64,000 nucleotides of DNA from Microbacterium sp. LWO14-1.2 (GCF_038397715.1 NZ_CP151633.1:2852001-2916000), one strand, 5' to 3'. Shown: positions 19,158 through 29,090, counted from the first letter of the stretch. Notes: generated from the sequence alone by a model not told the origin. Numbers and translations are program-made.

Positions 19158-19880
19158 ATGTCGGAACAGCCCGCGCGCGCCTGGCGCCTCGTACTCGAGC
19201 ACGTCGAGCGCGAGCTCCTCGATGCACGCCTCGGTCCGGGCGATCGGCTCGCCTCCGAGCGCGACCTGGCCACGGAGCTCGGCGTCGGGCGCTCCAGCGT
19301 CCGGGAGGCGCTGCGGGTGCTCGAGGTCATGGGGTTGATCCGCACGGCCACCGGTTCCGGGCCGCAATCCGGGGCCATCGTGATCGCGACGCCGACGGGT
19401 GGGATGTCGACGCTGCTGCGTCTGCAGGTCGCCGCGCAGGGGTTTCCGCTCGACGACGTGGTCCGGACCCGCTTGGTGCTGGAAGACGCCGTCGCCGCTG
19501 ACCTCGCATCGCAATCCGCCCCGGCGCTCGACGAGGTCGGACGCGTGCTCGACGCGATGGACGCCCCCGGTCTCGCCCCCGCGGAGTTCCTCGCGCTGGA
19601 TGCGCAACTGCACCTCGCCCTCGCCGAGGCGAGCGGCAACACGGTCGTCGCCGCGATGATGGCAGGTCTCCGCTCCGCGATCGAGTCGTACGTGCAGCAG
19701 GGCGCCGCGGCGATCCCCGACTGGGATGCCATGGCGGCCCGCCTGCGTTCCGAGCATCGCGCCATCGTCGCAGCCATCCATGCGGAGGACGCCGAGGGTG
19801 CCCGTTCGCTCGTCCGCGCCCATATCACCGGCTACTACAGCGCCACGGGGCTCACCCGCGGCATCCCGTCCATCGACTGA
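19158..19880 (+). CDS. FadR-subfamily GntR regulator, likely lactate-responsive
   Basis: A 240-aa transcription regulator. The winged helix-turn-helix occupies residues 8-75 ([23 protein letters not shown] is the GntR signature), and the remainder is an all-helical FCD ligand domain with metal-site histidines (LHLALAE, RSEHRAI). It sits 11 nt upstream of an FMN L-lactate/2-hydroxyacid oxidase, matching LldR-lldD arrangements, so the inducer is probably L-lactate. AGGAGAG precedes the ATG. Two TGGT-N3-ACCA operators lie 18 and 41 nt upstream. Confidence 0.9.
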   Translation: MSEQPARAWRLVLEHVERELLDARLGPGDRLASERDLATELGVGRSSVREALRVLEVMGLIRTATGSGPQSGAIVIATPTGGMSTLLRLQVAAQGFPLDDVVRTRLVLEDAVAADLASQSAPALDEVGRVLDAMDAPGLAPAEFLALDAQLHLALAEASGNTVVAAMMAGLRSAIESYVQQGAAAIPDWDAMAARLRSEHRAIVAAIHAEDAEGARSLVRAHITGYYSATGLTRGIPSID

Positions 19881-19891
19881 GAGGTCAGAGC

Positions 19892-21151
19892 ATGGTCCAG
19901 CGCCAGCTTCCCAACCCCGCCGAGCTCCTCGAGCTCATGAAGTTCAAGAAGCCGCAGCTCGACGGCAAGAAGAGGCGGCTCGACGCGGCCCTCACGATCG
20001 CCGACCTGCGCACCATCGCGAAGCGGCGCACGCCCAAGGCCGCGTTCGACTACACCGACGGCGCCGCCGAGGGCGAGCTGTCGCTCCGACGTGCGCGGCA
20101 GGCCTTCCAGGACGTCGAGTTCCACCCCGGCATCCTGCGCCCTGCGCCGCGGGTCGACACGTCCGTCGAGATCCTCGGCGGCCCGTCGGCGCTGCCCTTC
20201 GGCATCGCGCCGACCGGATTCACGAGACTCATGCAGACCGAGGGCGAGGTCGCCGGCGCCGGAGCTGCGGCAGCCGCCGGCATCCCGTTCACGCTGTCGA
20301 CCCTGGGCACGACCTCCATCGAGGGCGTGAAGGCCGCGAACCCGCACGGACGCAACTGGTTCCAGCTCTACGTCATGCGCGACCGCGAGATCTCGTATGA
20401 GCTCACACGTCGGGCGGCCGCCGCAGGGTTCGACACGCTGCAGTTCACGGTCGACACGCCCGTGGCCGGTGCGCGGCTGCGCGACAAGCGCAACGGCTTC
20501 AGCATCCCGCCGCAGCTGACCCTCGGCACGATCATCAACGCGATCCCTCGACCGTGGTGGTGGTACGACTTCCTCACGACGCCGAAGCTCGAGTTCGCCT
20601 CTCTCAGCACGACGGGCGGCACGGTGGGCGAGCTGTTGGACGCCGCGATGGACCCGACCATCAGCTACGACGACCTCGCCGTGATTCGCGACCTGTGGCC
20701 CGGCAAGATCGTCATCAAGGGCGTGCAGAACGTCGAGGACTCCGTGCGACTGCGCGACGCGGGCGTCGACGGCATCGTGCTGTCGAACCACGGCGGGCGC
20801 CAGCTCGACCGCGCGCCCATCCCGTTCCACCTGCTTCCCGGGGTCCGTCGAGCGGTCGGCGACGACTTCACGGTCATGGTCGACACGGGCATCATGAACG
20901 GCGCGGACATCGTCGCCTCGGTCGCCCTCGGTGCGGACTTCACCCTGATCGGGCGGGCCTACCTCTACGGCCTCATGGCCGGTGGCCGGGCAGGCGTGGA
21001 TCGCACGATCGCCATCCTGCGCACCGAGATCGAGCGCACGATGCGGCTGCTGGGTGTCGCGTCGCTGGCGGAACTGGAGCCCTCGCAAGTGACGCAGCTG
21101 ACGAGACTGGTGCCCGTCGCGAAGAGCGCGTCGGAGGCCGTCGCACGCTGA
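19892..21151 (+). CDS. lldD: FMN-dependent L-lactate dehydrogenase/2-hydroxyacid oxidase
   Basis: Oxidises L-lactate (or a related 2-hydroxyacid) to pyruvate, feeding electrons to quinone or oxygen. The 419-aa protein has an N-terminal [11 protein letters not shown] segment, FGIAPTGF and QLYVMRD flavin-binding stretches, and the catalytic signature SNHGGRQLD with histidine at about residue 300. It follows the GntR regulator by 11 nt, with GAGAGGTCAG as ribosome site, so it is surely the regulated target. Lactate versus glycolate or mandelate specificity is not certain from sequence. Confidence 0.93.
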   Translation: MVQRQLPNPAELLELMKFKKPQLDGKKRRLDAALTIADLRTIAKRRTPKAAFDYTDGAAEGELSLRRARQAFQDVEFHPGILRPAPRVDTSVEILGGPSALPFGIAPTGFTRLMQTEGEVAGAGAAAAAGIPFTLSTLGTTSIEGVKAANPHGRNWFQLYVMRDREISYELTRRAAAAGFDTLQFTVDTPVAGARLRDKRNGFSIPPQLTLGTIINAIPRPWWWYDFLTTPKLEFASLSTTGGTVGELLDAAMDPTISYDDLAVIRDLWPGKIVIKGVQNVEDSVRLRDAGVDGIVLSNHGGRQLDRAPIPFHLLPGVRRAVGDDFTVMVDTGIMNGADIVASVALGADFTLIGRAYLYGLMAGGRAGVDRTIAILRTEIERTMRLLGVASLAELEPSQVTQLTRLVPVAKSASEAVAR

Positions 21152-21165
21152 GCCGTTCTCAGGCT

Positions 21166-21198
21166 GCCGAGGGCTCGACGAGAGGTCGGGCCCTCGGC
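21166..21198. terminator. Bidirectional terminator hairpin
   Basis: A 14-bp stem (GCCGAGGGCTCGAC with GTCGGGCCCTCGGC) and a 5-nt loop lie between the convergent lactate oxidase and HAD genes. No T run follows. Confidence 0.7.
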
Positions 21199-21212
21199 GG
21201 ATTGCGGTGGGA

Positions 21213-21968
21213 TCAGAGCGAAGCGAGGAGCTCGTCGAGCTTGTCTGCCGTGTCCTCCCACCCCTCGACGGGGATCGAGGGGACGCCGAGAGCGAGCACC
21301 GGGTAGTCGTTGCCGCCCTCGTCGAGCCTGTCGCCGTAGAAGAGCATGGAGGCGAGGGGGATGCCGGTCAGGTCGGCGAGACGCTGCATGCCGTAGGCCT
21401 TGTCGATGCCGGCTCGGGTGATGTCGATCGACGTCGATCCCCCCGAGCGGACCTCGAGTCCGGGGAGGCGCGCGGCGACGGCATCCCGCAGGGCCGCCCG
21501 CTTCGAGCCGTCGGGGTCCCAGACGTGCTTGGCATCGCGCGGAGCCTTCTGGCCCAGGGCGGAGAACGTGATCTGCGACCCGCGGTCCTCGAGGATGTCT
21601 CCCCACGGCTGCGGCTCCCAGAGGCCGAGGCGCTCGGCCTCCTCCCGCAGCGCGGTCAGGGCGGCATCCTTCTCCTCCGCGCTGAGATCGTGCGCGTACA
21701 CGGGTGCGAAGTCGGCACCGTCATGGCGCAGGTACCGGGTGCCGCACGTGGGCAGCAGATGCAGGCGGGACAGGGCGTCGGCGTCGACCGTCGTGAGCTG
21801 CGCGACGACCTGAGAGCGGAACTGCTGCTCGTTGCCGCCGGAGATGATCGCGACATCGCCGCGATGCAGCAGGGCGATGAGCAGCGCGGCGATGCGGTCG
21901 CTGATGACTCCCTTGGAGGGGGCGAGGGTGTCGTCGAGGTCGAAGGCGACGAGAGCGGGCGCGGTCAT
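21213..21968 (-). CDS. HAD-IIB hydrolase resembling eukaryotic-type phosphomannomutase
   Basis: A 251-aa cap-IIB HAD protein: FDLDDTLAP at residues 9-17 gives the nucleophile and acid/base aspartates, ISGGNEQQF is motif II, and FYGDRLDEGGNDYPVL near 212-227 is motif IV. The last run and GGSTSIDITRAGIDKAYG strongly recall the PMM1/PMM2 type of phosphomannomutase (FFGDxxxPGGND and the GWDK region). It could be a mutase or a sugar-phosphate phosphatase. It overlaps the upstream VanZ-like gene by 4 nt. Confidence 0.82.
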   Translation of the reverse strand: MTAPALVAFDLDDTLAPSKGVISDRIAALLIALLHRGDVAIISGGNEQQFRSQVVAQLTTVDADALSRLHLLPTCGTRYLRHDGADFAPVYAHDLSAEEKDAALTALREEAERLGLWEPQPWGDILEDRGSQITFSALGQKAPRDAKHVWDPDGSKRAALRDAVAARLPGLEVRSGGSTSIDITRAGIDKAYGMQRLADLTGIPLASMLFYGDRLDEGGNDYPVLALGVPSIPVEGWEDTADKLDELLASL

Positions 21969-22438
21969 GGTGCCTCCAGACTACGGGGCGGTCGGGTCGT
22001 GCTCGGTGCGAAGAGGAGGGTGCAGGCGATCGCGAGGAAGACCCCGATCAGCGCGCCGCCGGAGTTCGCGGCGATATCGCTCACCGTGGCCGCGCGATGG
22101 GGGAGGGCAAGCCGTTGTGCGACCTCGATGGCGACGGAGATCGCAGGTCCGAGCACGACGGCCACCGGCCAGACGCGACGCGGCACGAGGAGGAAGGCGA
22201 AGACGCCCACCGGAACGAAGACGAGCACATTGGCGAGGATCTCGAGGCGCGCGAAATCGAGCCAGTCCCAGCCCACCCGGTGTGCGGTCGACAGGACGAG
22301 GTCGAGGAGATTCGGCATCGATTCCTCGACGCGGGCCGGGGTGAGGGTCAGCAGTCCCAGCCCCACCAGGAAGGGGATGCCGAGCAGGATCGCGATCCCG
22401 CGGGTTGCGCGTCGAGGGGCAGGGAGCAGTGCGCTCAT
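21965..22438 (-). CDS. VanZ-like membrane protein
   Basis: A 157-aa protein with four hydrophobic segments and the VanZ-like features NVLVFVPVGVFAFLL and SVAIEVAQ.L....R..SDIAANSGGALIG. VanZ confers low-level teicoplanin resistance in enterococci, but most VanZ-like proteins have no tested function and are membrane proteins of the envelope. It overlaps the HAD gene by 4 nt and is the first gene of this two-gene unit. The short gap to tRNA-Pro holds the terminator at 22488. Confidence 0.85.
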   Translation of the reverse strand: MSALLPAPRRATRGIAILLGIPFLVGLGLLTLTPARVEESMPNLLDLVLSTAHRVGWDWLDFARLEILANVLVFVPVGVFAFLLVPRRVWPVAVVLGPAISVAIEVAQRLALPHRAATVSDIAANSGGALIGVFLAIACTLLFAPSTTRPPRSLEAP

Positions 22439-22487
22439 GCGATCCCCTTTCGCCGTGCGTGCTGATCATGCGGTGCCGCGATACAGA

Positions 22488-22513
22488 GAAGGCCGCCCGT
22501 GAGGGCGGCCTTC
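22488..22513 (-). terminator. Terminator after tRNA-Pro
   Basis: GAAGGCCGCCC pairs with GGGCGGCCTTC around a GTGA loop, 11-bp stem, 9 nt beyond the tRNA-Pro 3' end on the reverse strand. It could also stop transcripts from the other side. Confidence 0.8.
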
Positions 22514-22521
22514 CGATGTCA

Positions 22522-22599
<78 letters not shown>

Positions 22600-22652
22600 T
22601 TTTGCAACCCTCCGATTCTACAGGGAAATCTCTCCCGCACCCAATCGGGGGG

Positions 22653-23591
22653 TCAGTCGCGCGCCGTCAGCGTGAGCAGCGTGGCCTCGGGGCGGCAGGC
22701 GAACCGCACGGGCGCGTAGATCGAGTGACCGCACCCGGCGCTGACGTTGAGCGGCACAGCGCGGCCGCCGTGCGCCCAGGTACTGAGTCCCTTCGCCTGC
22801 TTGAGCGGGATGTCGCAGTTCGCGACCAGCGCGCCGAAGCCGGGGAGACAGACCTGCCCCCCGTGCGTGTGGCCGCCGAGGATCGCGTCGGCGCCCAGGT
22901 CGACGAATGAGTTCAGCACTCGCTGATAGGGGGCATGCGTCACGCCCAGCACCGGTGCTCCCGGTTCGCGCGGCCCGAGGGAGTCGATGGCCGCGGGCAG
23001 TGCGTCGAGGTCGTCCCAGTCGCGGTGGGCGTCGTTCACGCCGAAGAGGTCCACCGCCCTGCCGTTCACCTCGATCCGGGCCGCGGCGTTGTTCAGCCCG
23101 ACCCAGCCGAGCTCGTCGGTGAAGTATCGATCCATCGAGGCGGTGTCGAGGAGCGGCGAGGGCGTGCTGTTCTTCTTCGACGGGCCGGTGAAATACAGGA
23201 ACGGGTTGCGAGGCGACGGCGCGTTCACGTCGTTCGACCCGTGCACGAAGACACCGGGGATGCCCGCGAGAGGATCGAACGCTCGGCGGATCCCGGCCAA
23301 GCCGTCGCGGTGGCCGAGGTTGTCGCCGGTGTTGACGATCAGGTCGGGATTCAACTGCGCGAGCGAGGCGAGCCAGTCCTGCTTCCGGTGCTGCCAGGGT
23401 GCCATATGCGCATCCGAGAGGTGCAGGACGCGGATCGGCGCGGAGCCCTGCGGCAGAGCGGACGCCGAAACCTCGCGCACGGTGAAGAGGTAGCGCTCGA
23501 TCCCGAAGCCCCATACCGCGGCCGCGGCGCCAGCGGCCCCCACCGCGCCGAGCGCGATGAGGGCCGGGTTCGCCGTCGTTCGAGACGTCAC
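22653..23591 (-). CDS. Membrane-anchored metallophosphoesterase
   Basis: A 312-aa calcineurin-like phosphoesterase with one N-terminal membrane anchor (residues 10-32). Metal-binding motifs in order: LSDAHM (about 58-63), NTGDNLG (about 86-92), HGSND (about 114-118) and GGHTHGG (about 232-238). The third motif is usually GNHD/E; here the His position is Asn, as I recall for the actinobacterial group next to ponA-type PBPs. It overlaps the PBP stop by 4 nt. The substrate is unknown; family relatives cleave UDP-sugar or lipid intermediates. Confidence 0.92.
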   Translation of the reverse strand: MTSRTTANPALIALGAVGAAGAAAAVWGFGIERYLFTVREVSASALPQGSAPIRVLHLSDAHMAPWQHRKQDWLASLAQLNPDLIVNTGDNLGHRDGLAGIRRAFDPLAGIPGVFVHGSNDVNAPSPRNPFLYFTGPSKKNSTPSPLLDTASMDRYFTDELGWVGLNNAAARIEVNGRAVDLFGVNDAHRDWDDLDALPAAIDSLGPREPGAPVLGVTHAPYQRVLNSFVDLGADAILGGHTHGGQVCLPGFGALVANCDIPLKQAKGLSTWAHGGRAVPLNVSAGCGHSIYAPVRFACRPEATLLTLTARD

Positions 23592-26146
23592 TGGCAGGTG
23601 ACCGTGATCGGCGTGGACTTGTTCGCAGCCGTGTTCGCCGCCGGCGTCGTGGCTGCGGCGGTCGCGTTTCCGGGGTTGCAGGAGTTGTCGAACGAGACCG
23701 AGCCGAAGCCCGCAGCGAAGAGCGTGCTTGCGGCTGCCGTCTTCGACTGTCCGGCGACATCGGGAACGGTCGCTCCCTGCCCGTTGCTGGGCGAGATCGT
23801 GACGGTCGCGCCGCTCGGGGCCTGGCCCTGCGGGTCCTGCGCGACGATGACGTCACCTGCCGGGCCGTCGACAGCGGGGCCGACGACGACCTGGAAGTCG
23901 GCGTTCTGCAGGGTTGCGGTCGCCGTCGCGGTATCCATGCCGACCACGTTCGGCACGTCCGTCAGCACCTGCTTGCTCAGGTTCGCGTCCGGCTGCGGGA
24001 AAGCATCGCCGCCGTAGAGGACGTTCGCCGAGCGCTGCATCGTTCGAGCGAGGCTGTAGCGCATCTCGTTGAGAGGCGTCCCACCCCAGGACTGACGCAG
24101 AATGCTCGCCTGGCCCTGCGAACGGCCGACCCAGACTGCCGTCGTGACCTTGGTGCTGGACTCGATCATCATGGTTCCCCAGGACTCGTGTGTTCCGGTC
24201 TTGCCGATCAGCGGCGTGCCGTCGCGAGTGTTGGCCCTCGCTCCCGTTCCGCCGTTCATGACGCCCTGCAGAGCGAAGGCTGCGGTGCTGGCGACTTCGG
24301 GCGAGATCACCTGGGAGCAGGATGAGGCGGGAATGGCGAGGTCGTTGCCTTCGGAGTCGACGACACGGTCGATCGCCTTCGGGGTGCAGTAGACACCGTT
24401 GTTGGCGACCGTCGCGTAGGCGCCGGCCATCGCGAGCGGCGAGATGTACTTCGGGCCGAGGATGTCGTACGGGGCGGGGGAATCGTCGGTGGTCTTGCCG
24501 CCGTTCGCGAGCGTCACGCCCATGCGGTCGGCCACGGCGTTGATCTTGCAGAGGTCGAGCTTCTCGGCCATCGCGAGGTAACCGCTGTTCAGCGAGTCGG
24601 CCGTGAACTTCATCACGGTGCCCGTGTACCCTCCCTGGTTTCCGAAGTTCTGGATCTTGGTGTTGTTCCGGATGCGGTCGTCGCCGCACTTGAAGTTCTG
24701 GAACACGCGATTGTTGCCGTTGAGGGTCTCGCGCACCGAGTGGCCCTCCTCGAGCCAGTCGATCAGCGTGAAGAGCTTGTAGGTGGATCCGACCGAGAAG
24801 CCGTTCGACCCTCCGTGCGCCTTGTCGGTCGCGAAGACGAGCGAGGTGTACGCCTGGTCGCCCTGGATCGTCTCGCTGAAGGTCGTGTTCTGCGTGATCG
24901 CGAGCACGCGCCCGGTCGTGGTCTCGAGCGAGACGCCCGCGGCTCCGAAGTACTGGTTGTCGTAGTTCCCCGGAACGGTGTCGAGCATCGCCTGCGCGCC
25001 GGCGTTCTGGATGTCGATGTTCATCGTCGAGTAGATCTTCAGCCCGCCCTGGCGCAGCAGATCGCGACGCGCCTCGGCGGTGTCGCCGAAGGCGGGGTCG
25101 TTCAGCACGACCGACTTCACGTACTCGCAGAAGTACGCGCTGCGCGCGATGTCGTTCGCGGCGACACAGCCCTGCGTGGGAGCCGTGATCGCCGGCGTGA
25201 TCGGGGTCGCCTCCGCCTCGTCGTACTGCGCCTGCGTGATCTTGCCGTCCGTCAGCATGCGACCGAGCACGTAGTGCCGCCGCTCGAGCGTGTCGGCGTA
25301 CCCGTCGGCCGCGGTGTTGTGGGCTACGCCGTCTTTGTCGGTCCAGGTGCCGTTCGGACGATCGATGCGGTATTGGTTCGGGTTCTGCACCATGCCGGCG
25401 ATGGTCGCGGCCTGCGCGACGGTGAGGTTCGCGGCGGTGGTGGAGAAGTAGTAGTTCGCGGCGGACTCGATGCCATAGACAGTGCCGCCGAAGTTCGCGA
25501 TGTTGAGGTACCCGAGGAGGATGTCGTTCTTCGAGTACTCCTTCTCGATCTGCAGCGCGTAACGCATCTCCTGGAGCTTGCGCTCGATGCCCTTCGAACC
25601 GGAGGCGTTGGTCGCGTCGAGCCAGCACTGCTGCAGGTCGTCGGCATACGTGCCGGACGCCGGGTCTGCATCCTGCTCGCACTCCTGGATGAGCACGTTC
25701 TTCACGTACTGCTGGGTGATGGTCGAGGCGCCTCGATCGCTGGTGCCGCGCAGGTTGTCGACGAGAGCCTTCGCCGTCGCTCCGACGTTGACGCCGCCGT
25801 GCGTGTAGTAGCCCTTGTCCTCGCTGGAGAGGACGGCGTCGAACACCACCGGGTTGATCTGCTCGAACGTCACGGGGACGCGGTTCTGCTCGTAGAACGA
25901 CGCGAGTTCCACTGCGGAGCCGTCTGCTGCGGTCGCGTAGATCGTGGACTGCTCCATCGGAGCGGTCACGTCGAGGTTGGCGGGCAGGTCTTCGAAGATC
26001 GTGAGGGCCTGCGAACCGGCGATACCCGTCATGGCGAGGACGGGAGTGACGCTGGCCGTGACGAGGAGGCCGGCGACCGCGCTCAGGCCGACGAGTCCGA
26101 GGACCCCGCCGAGCGCACCCTTCACCGTGCGATTCTTTTGAGGCAT
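23588..26146 (-). CDS. Bifunctional class A penicillin-binding protein with PASTA domains
   Basis: Makes and cross-links peptidoglycan outside the membrane. Of 852 aa: one membrane anchor (about 12-40), GT51 transglycosylase (SSEDKGYYTHGGVN and GASTITQQYVKN), then the transpeptidase with SXXK (STYKLF), SXN (SLNSG) and KTG (KTGTHES) motifs, and two C-terminal PASTA repeats that sense wall fragments. I chose ATG 26146 (MPQKNRT) because the longer frame to 26296 adds residues overlapping the divergent DUF4177 gene; no strong ribosome site is seen. It corresponds to the ponA2 position of mycobacteria, but the whiB4 gene normally near it is absent. Confidence 0.95.
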   Translation of the reverse strand: MPQKNRTVKGALGGVLGLVGLSAVAGLLVTASVTPVLAMTGIAGSQALTIFEDLPANLDVTAPMEQSTIYATAADGSAVELASFYEQNRVPVTFEQINPVVFDAVLSSEDKGYYTHGGVNVGATAKALVDNLRGTSDRGASTITQQYVKNVLIQECEQDADPASGTYADDLQQCWLDATNASGSKGIERKLQEMRYALQIEKEYSKNDILLGYLNIANFGGTVYGIESAANYYFSTTAANLTVAQAATIAGMVQNPNQYRIDRPNGTWTDKDGVAHNTAADGYADTLERRHYVLGRMLTDGKITQAQYDEAEATPITPAITAPTQGCVAANDIARSAYFCEYVKSVVLNDPAFGDTAEARRDLLRQGGLKIYSTMNIDIQNAGAQAMLDTVPGNYDNQYFGAAGVSLETTTGRVLAITQNTTFSETIQGDQAYTSLVFATDKAHGGSNGFSVGSTYKLFTLIDWLEEGHSVRETLNGNNRVFQNFKCGDDRIRNNTKIQNFGNQGGYTGTVMKFTADSLNSGYLAMAEKLDLCKINAVADRMGVTLANGGKTTDDSPAPYDILGPKYISPLAMAGAYATVANNGVYCTPKAIDRVVDSEGNDLAIPASSCSQVISPEVASTAAFALQGVMNGGTGARANTRDGTPLIGKTGTHESWGTMMIESSTKVTTAVWVGRSQGQASILRQSWGGTPLNEMRYSLARTMQRSANVLYGGDAFPQPDANLSKQVLTDVPNVVGMDTATATATLQNADFQVVVGPAVDGPAGDVIVAQDPQGQAPSGATVTISPSNGQGATVPDVAGQSKTAAASTLFAAGFGSVSFDNSCNPGNATAAATTPAANTAANKSTPITVTCQ

Positions 26147-26222
26147 ACGCTGATCGTAGGGGACTTCCCTGAAAAACCACCTTCGACGCATCCGCGACCG
26201 GATGCCGCCAGACAGGAGAGCC

Positions 26223-26447
26223 ATGACCACGTGGGAGTACCTCACCACGCCGCTGCTGATCCACAACACGGCCGCGATCCTCAACAACTGGGGCAAGCAG
26301 GGCTGGGAGCTCGTCCAGGTCGTGCAGGGACCCGAGGGCGGGCTCGTCGCCTACTTCAAGCGGCCGGTCACGTCTGACGCGGCAGGCAACTCCGGTCTCG
26401 CGGCTGCCGAGCAGGCATCGCGCCAGTTCGAGGGAGGAGCGGCATGA
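26223..26447 (+). CDS. DUF4177 small protein
   Basis: A 74-aa protein whose first 50 residues (TTWEYLTTPL, NNWGKQGWELV, YFKRP) match the DUF4177 pattern of short beta-rich proteins of unknown function. AGGAGAG lies 5 nt before ATG 26223. It is divergent from the PBP gene across 76 nt and overlaps the RidA gene by 4 nt (ATGA). The same pair next to the PBP gene is known in mycobacteria. Confidence 0.87.
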   Translation: MTTWEYLTTPLLIHNTAAILNNWGKQGWELVQVVQGPEGGLVAYFKRPVTSDAAGNSGLAAAEQASRQFEGGAA

Positions 26448-26902
26448 GCGTCTCCGCGCGTCTCGCGGAGCTCGGCATCGAGCTCCCGGCCGTCGCCGCA
26501 CCCGTCGCGGCCTACGTCCCCGCGGTAGTCCGCGACGGGCTCGTCTACACGTCCGGCCAGCTCCCGTTCTCCGACGGCGTTCTGCCCGCCACGGGAAAGG
26601 TGGGCGCCGGGGTCGACGCCGACGACGCGAACGCCTTCGCCCGCACCTGCGCTCTGAACGCGCTCGCCGCCGCTGCGGATGCCGCGGGCGGCGTCGACCG
26701 GATCGCCGGCGTCCTGCGGGTCGGCGGGTTCGTGGCATCCGTCCCCGACTTCACCGGTCAGCCCGGCGTCATCAACGGTGCGAGCGTGGTGCTCGGAGAG
26801 ATCTTCGGGGACGCGGGACGCCATGTCCGCGCGGCCGTCGGCGTGCCGGTGCTCCCGCTCGACAGCCCGGTCGAGGTCGAGGTCACCTTCATCCTGGCCT
26901 GA
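26444..26902 (+). CDS. RidA/YjgF-family protein
   Basis: A 152-aa member of the RidA family, which form trimers and in characterised cases hydrolyse reactive enamine/imine intermediates from PLP enzymes. Visible are YTSGQLPFSDG (about 34-44), the ACALNALAAA helix and the C-terminal VEVEVTFILA strand. The arginine typical of active imine deaminases near residue 105 is not obvious (GQPGVINGAS), so activity is uncertain. Co-translated with the DUF4177 gene through ATGA. Confidence 0.85.
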   Translation: MSVSARLAELGIELPAVAAPVAAYVPAVVRDGLVYTSGQLPFSDGVLPATGKVGAGVDADDANAFARTCALNALAAAADAAGGVDRIAGVLRVGGFVASVPDFTGQPGVINGASVVLGEIFGDAGRHVRAAVGVPVLPLDSPVEVEVTFILA

Positions 26903-26920
26903 CATCGCCGCATACGCAGA

Positions 26921-26948
26921 ACGCCCCCTCCCGGTCGGGAGGGGGCGT
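26921..26948. terminator. Bidirectional terminator
   Basis: ACGCCCCCTCCCG and CGGGAGGGGGCGT form a 13-bp stem between the convergent RidA and acs genes. Confidence 0.85.
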
Positions 26949-26960
26949 TGTGCATCCGTC

Positions 26961-28928
26961 CTACTTGACCTGCGCCGAGATGATGCTCATCACCGCGGTG
27001 TCCGCGAGCGTCGTGGTGTCTCCGACCTCGCGACCCTCCGCGACATCGCGCAGCAGTCGCCGCATGATCTTCCCGGATCGGGTCTTCGGGAGCTCGCCGA
27101 CGATGTAGACGTCGCGCGGTCGCGCGATCGCGCCGATCTGCTCGCCGACCCACAGACGCAGCTGCTGGGCGAGCCCGGCCGGATCGTGGGCCGACAGATA
27201 GCTCTCCTTGATGATGACGAACGCGACCACTGCCTGACCCGTGGTCTCGTCAGAGGCTCCCACCACGGCGGCTTCGGCGGTGGCCTCGTGCGCGACGAGC
27301 GAGCTCTCGATCTCCGCGGTCGACAGCCGGTGACCGGAGACGTTCATCACGTCGTCGACGCGGCCGAGCAGCCACAGATCGCCGTCGTCGTCGAGCCGCG
27401 CACCGTCGCCGGCGAAGTAGTAGCCCTGCTTCTCGAACTTCTCCCAGTACGTCTCCTTGTAGCGCTCCGGGTCGCCCCAGATGCCGCGGAGCATGCTCGG
27501 CCACGGCTCGGTGATCACGAGCAGGCCGCCGTTGCCGTTGCCCACCTCGGTGCCCGACTCGTCGACGACGTCGATCGAGATCCCGGGCAGCGGCACCTGG
27601 GCCGAGCCCGGCTTGGTCGCCGTCACGCCGGGGAGGGCGGACACCATGATCGCGCCGGTCTCGGTCTGCCACCACGTATCGACGATCGGGGTCTTGCCGG
27701 CTCCGATCACGTCGCGGTACCAGATCCAGGCCTCGGGGTTGATCGGCTCGCCCACCGAGCCCAGCAGTCGGAGCGACGAGAGGTCGAACTTCTGCGGGAC
27801 GCTGCGGCCGATCTTCATGAAGGAGCGGATCGCCGTCGGCGCGGTGTAGAAGATCGACACCTTGTACTTCTCGATGATCTCCCACCAGCGCCCGGGGTGG
27901 GGGGAGTCCGGCGTGCCCTCGTAGATGACCTGGGTGGCGCCGTTCGCGAGCGGCCCGTAGGTCACGTAGCTGTGTCCGGTGATCCAGCCGATGTCGGCCG
28001 TGCACCAGTAGACGTCCGTCTCGGGGTGCAGGTCGAACACGTACTTGTGCGAGTACGCCGCCTGCGTGAGGTATCCGCCGGAGGTGTGCAGGATGCCCTT
28101 GGGCTTCCCGGTGGTGCCGGAGGTGTAGAGGATGAACAGCGGGTTCTCGGAGGGGAAGGACTGCGCGGTGTGCTCGGCGGATGCCGCTGGCACGGCGTCG
28201 TGCCACCAGATGTCGCGCCCTTCCTCCCAGTCGACCTCGTTCTCGCCGCGCTTGACGACGAGGACGTGCTCGACGGTCTGCTGCTCGCCGTCGCCGCGGT
28301 CGGACAGCGCCTGGTCGACCGCGGGCTTGAGGGCGGAGACACGCCCCTTGCGGTAGCCGCCGTCGGCCGTGATCACGAGCTTGGCTCCCGCGTCGTCGAT
28401 GCGCGCGCGGAGGCTGTCCGCGCTGAAACCGCCGAAGACCACGGAGTGGATGGCGCCGACGCGGGCGACCGCCAGCATCGAGGCCACCGCCTCGGGGATC
28501 ATCGGCAGGTAGATCGCGACGCGGTCGCCGTGTCCGACACCGAGTCCTTCGAGCACGTTGGCGACGCGCTTGACCTCATCGGTGAGCTCGGCGTATGTGA
28601 TGGTGCGCGAGTCGCCCGGCTCGCCCTCCCAGTGCAGAGCGACGCGGTCGCCGTTGCCCGCCTCGACGTGGCGGTCGAGGCAGTTGTACGCGACGTTGAG
28701 CTCACCGTCGTCGAACCACTTCGCGAACGGCGGCGTCGACCAGTCGACGACCCGGGTGAACGGCGTGCTCCAGCTCAACAGCTCGCGGGACTGCTCGGCC
28801 CAGAACGTCTCGCGGTCTGCCGCGGCGCGCTCGTACAGCTCCGGCGACGACACCGACTGGGCGGCGAACTCCTCGGACGGCGGGAACTTGCGGGTCTCGT
28901 CGAGAAGATGATCGATCTGACTGCTCAT
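26961..28928 (-). CDS. acs: Acetyl-CoA synthetase
   Basis: Activates acetate to acetyl-CoA through acetyl-AMP in the cytosol. It has 655 aa, the normal length. Motifs: YTSGTTGKPKG (ATP-binding P-loop), WWQTETG, and the C-terminal PKTRSGKIMRRLLR that carries the regulatory acetylation lysine. ATG 28928 is preferred over the longer frame to 29027 because AAAGGAG lies about 9 nt before it. TAGATT at about 29001-29006 (reverse strand) is a candidate -10, giving a leader near 65 nt. It complements Pta-AckA by scavenging low acetate. Confidence 0.97.
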   Translation of the reverse strand: MSSQIDHLLDETRKFPPSEEFAAQSVSSPELYERAAADRETFWAEQSRELLSWSTPFTRVVDWSTPPFAKWFDDGELNVAYNCLDRHVEAGNGDRVALHWEGEPGDSRTITYAELTDEVKRVANVLEGLGVGHGDRVAIYLPMIPEAVASMLAVARVGAIHSVVFGGFSADSLRARIDDAGAKLVITADGGYRKGRVSALKPAVDQALSDRGDGEQQTVEHVLVVKRGENEVDWEEGRDIWWHDAVPAASAEHTAQSFPSENPLFILYTSGTTGKPKGILHTSGGYLTQAAYSHKYVFDLHPETDVYWCTADIGWITGHSYVTYGPLANGATQVIYEGTPDSPHPGRWWEIIEKYKVSIFYTAPTAIRSFMKIGRSVPQKFDLSSLRLLGSVGEPINPEAWIWYRDVIGAGKTPIVDTWWQTETGAIMVSALPGVTATKPGSAQVPLPGISIDVVDESGTEVGNGNGGLLVITEPWPSMLRGIWGDPERYKETYWEKFEKQGYYFAGDGARLDDDGDLWLLGRVDDVMNVSGHRLSTAEIESSLVAHEATAEAAVVGASDETTGQAVVAFVIIKESYLSAHDPAGLAQQLRLWVGEQIGAIARPRDVYIVGELPKTRSGKIMRRLLRDVAEGREVGDTTTLADTAVMSIISAQVK

Positions 28929-29056
28929 CGGCAGGCGCTCCTTTGCGGCGTGCGGGTCGTGCGGGCGCGACCGAGCCGATGCTCGACCGCGTGAGGGCGA
29001 ATCTAGTCTCGGCCGATGCCGCCGCATACTGCCGAAAGTCGGTATCCGACCCGGTT

Positions 29057-29084
29057 TTGTGAGGACGGTCGCCTTGCGTACACT
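29057..29084 (+). promoter_or_regulatory. Promoter of the 6C RNA
   Basis: TTGTGA (29057-29062) and TACACT (29079-29084) with a 16-nt spacer form a good housekeeping-type promoter, with initiation expected near 29091. Confidence 0.65.
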
Positions 29085-29090
29085 CGACGA

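Noticed and set aside
26147..26222. whiB4-like gene expected between the PBP and DUF4177 genes
   Set aside because: The gap is only 76 nt and has no four-cysteine frame.
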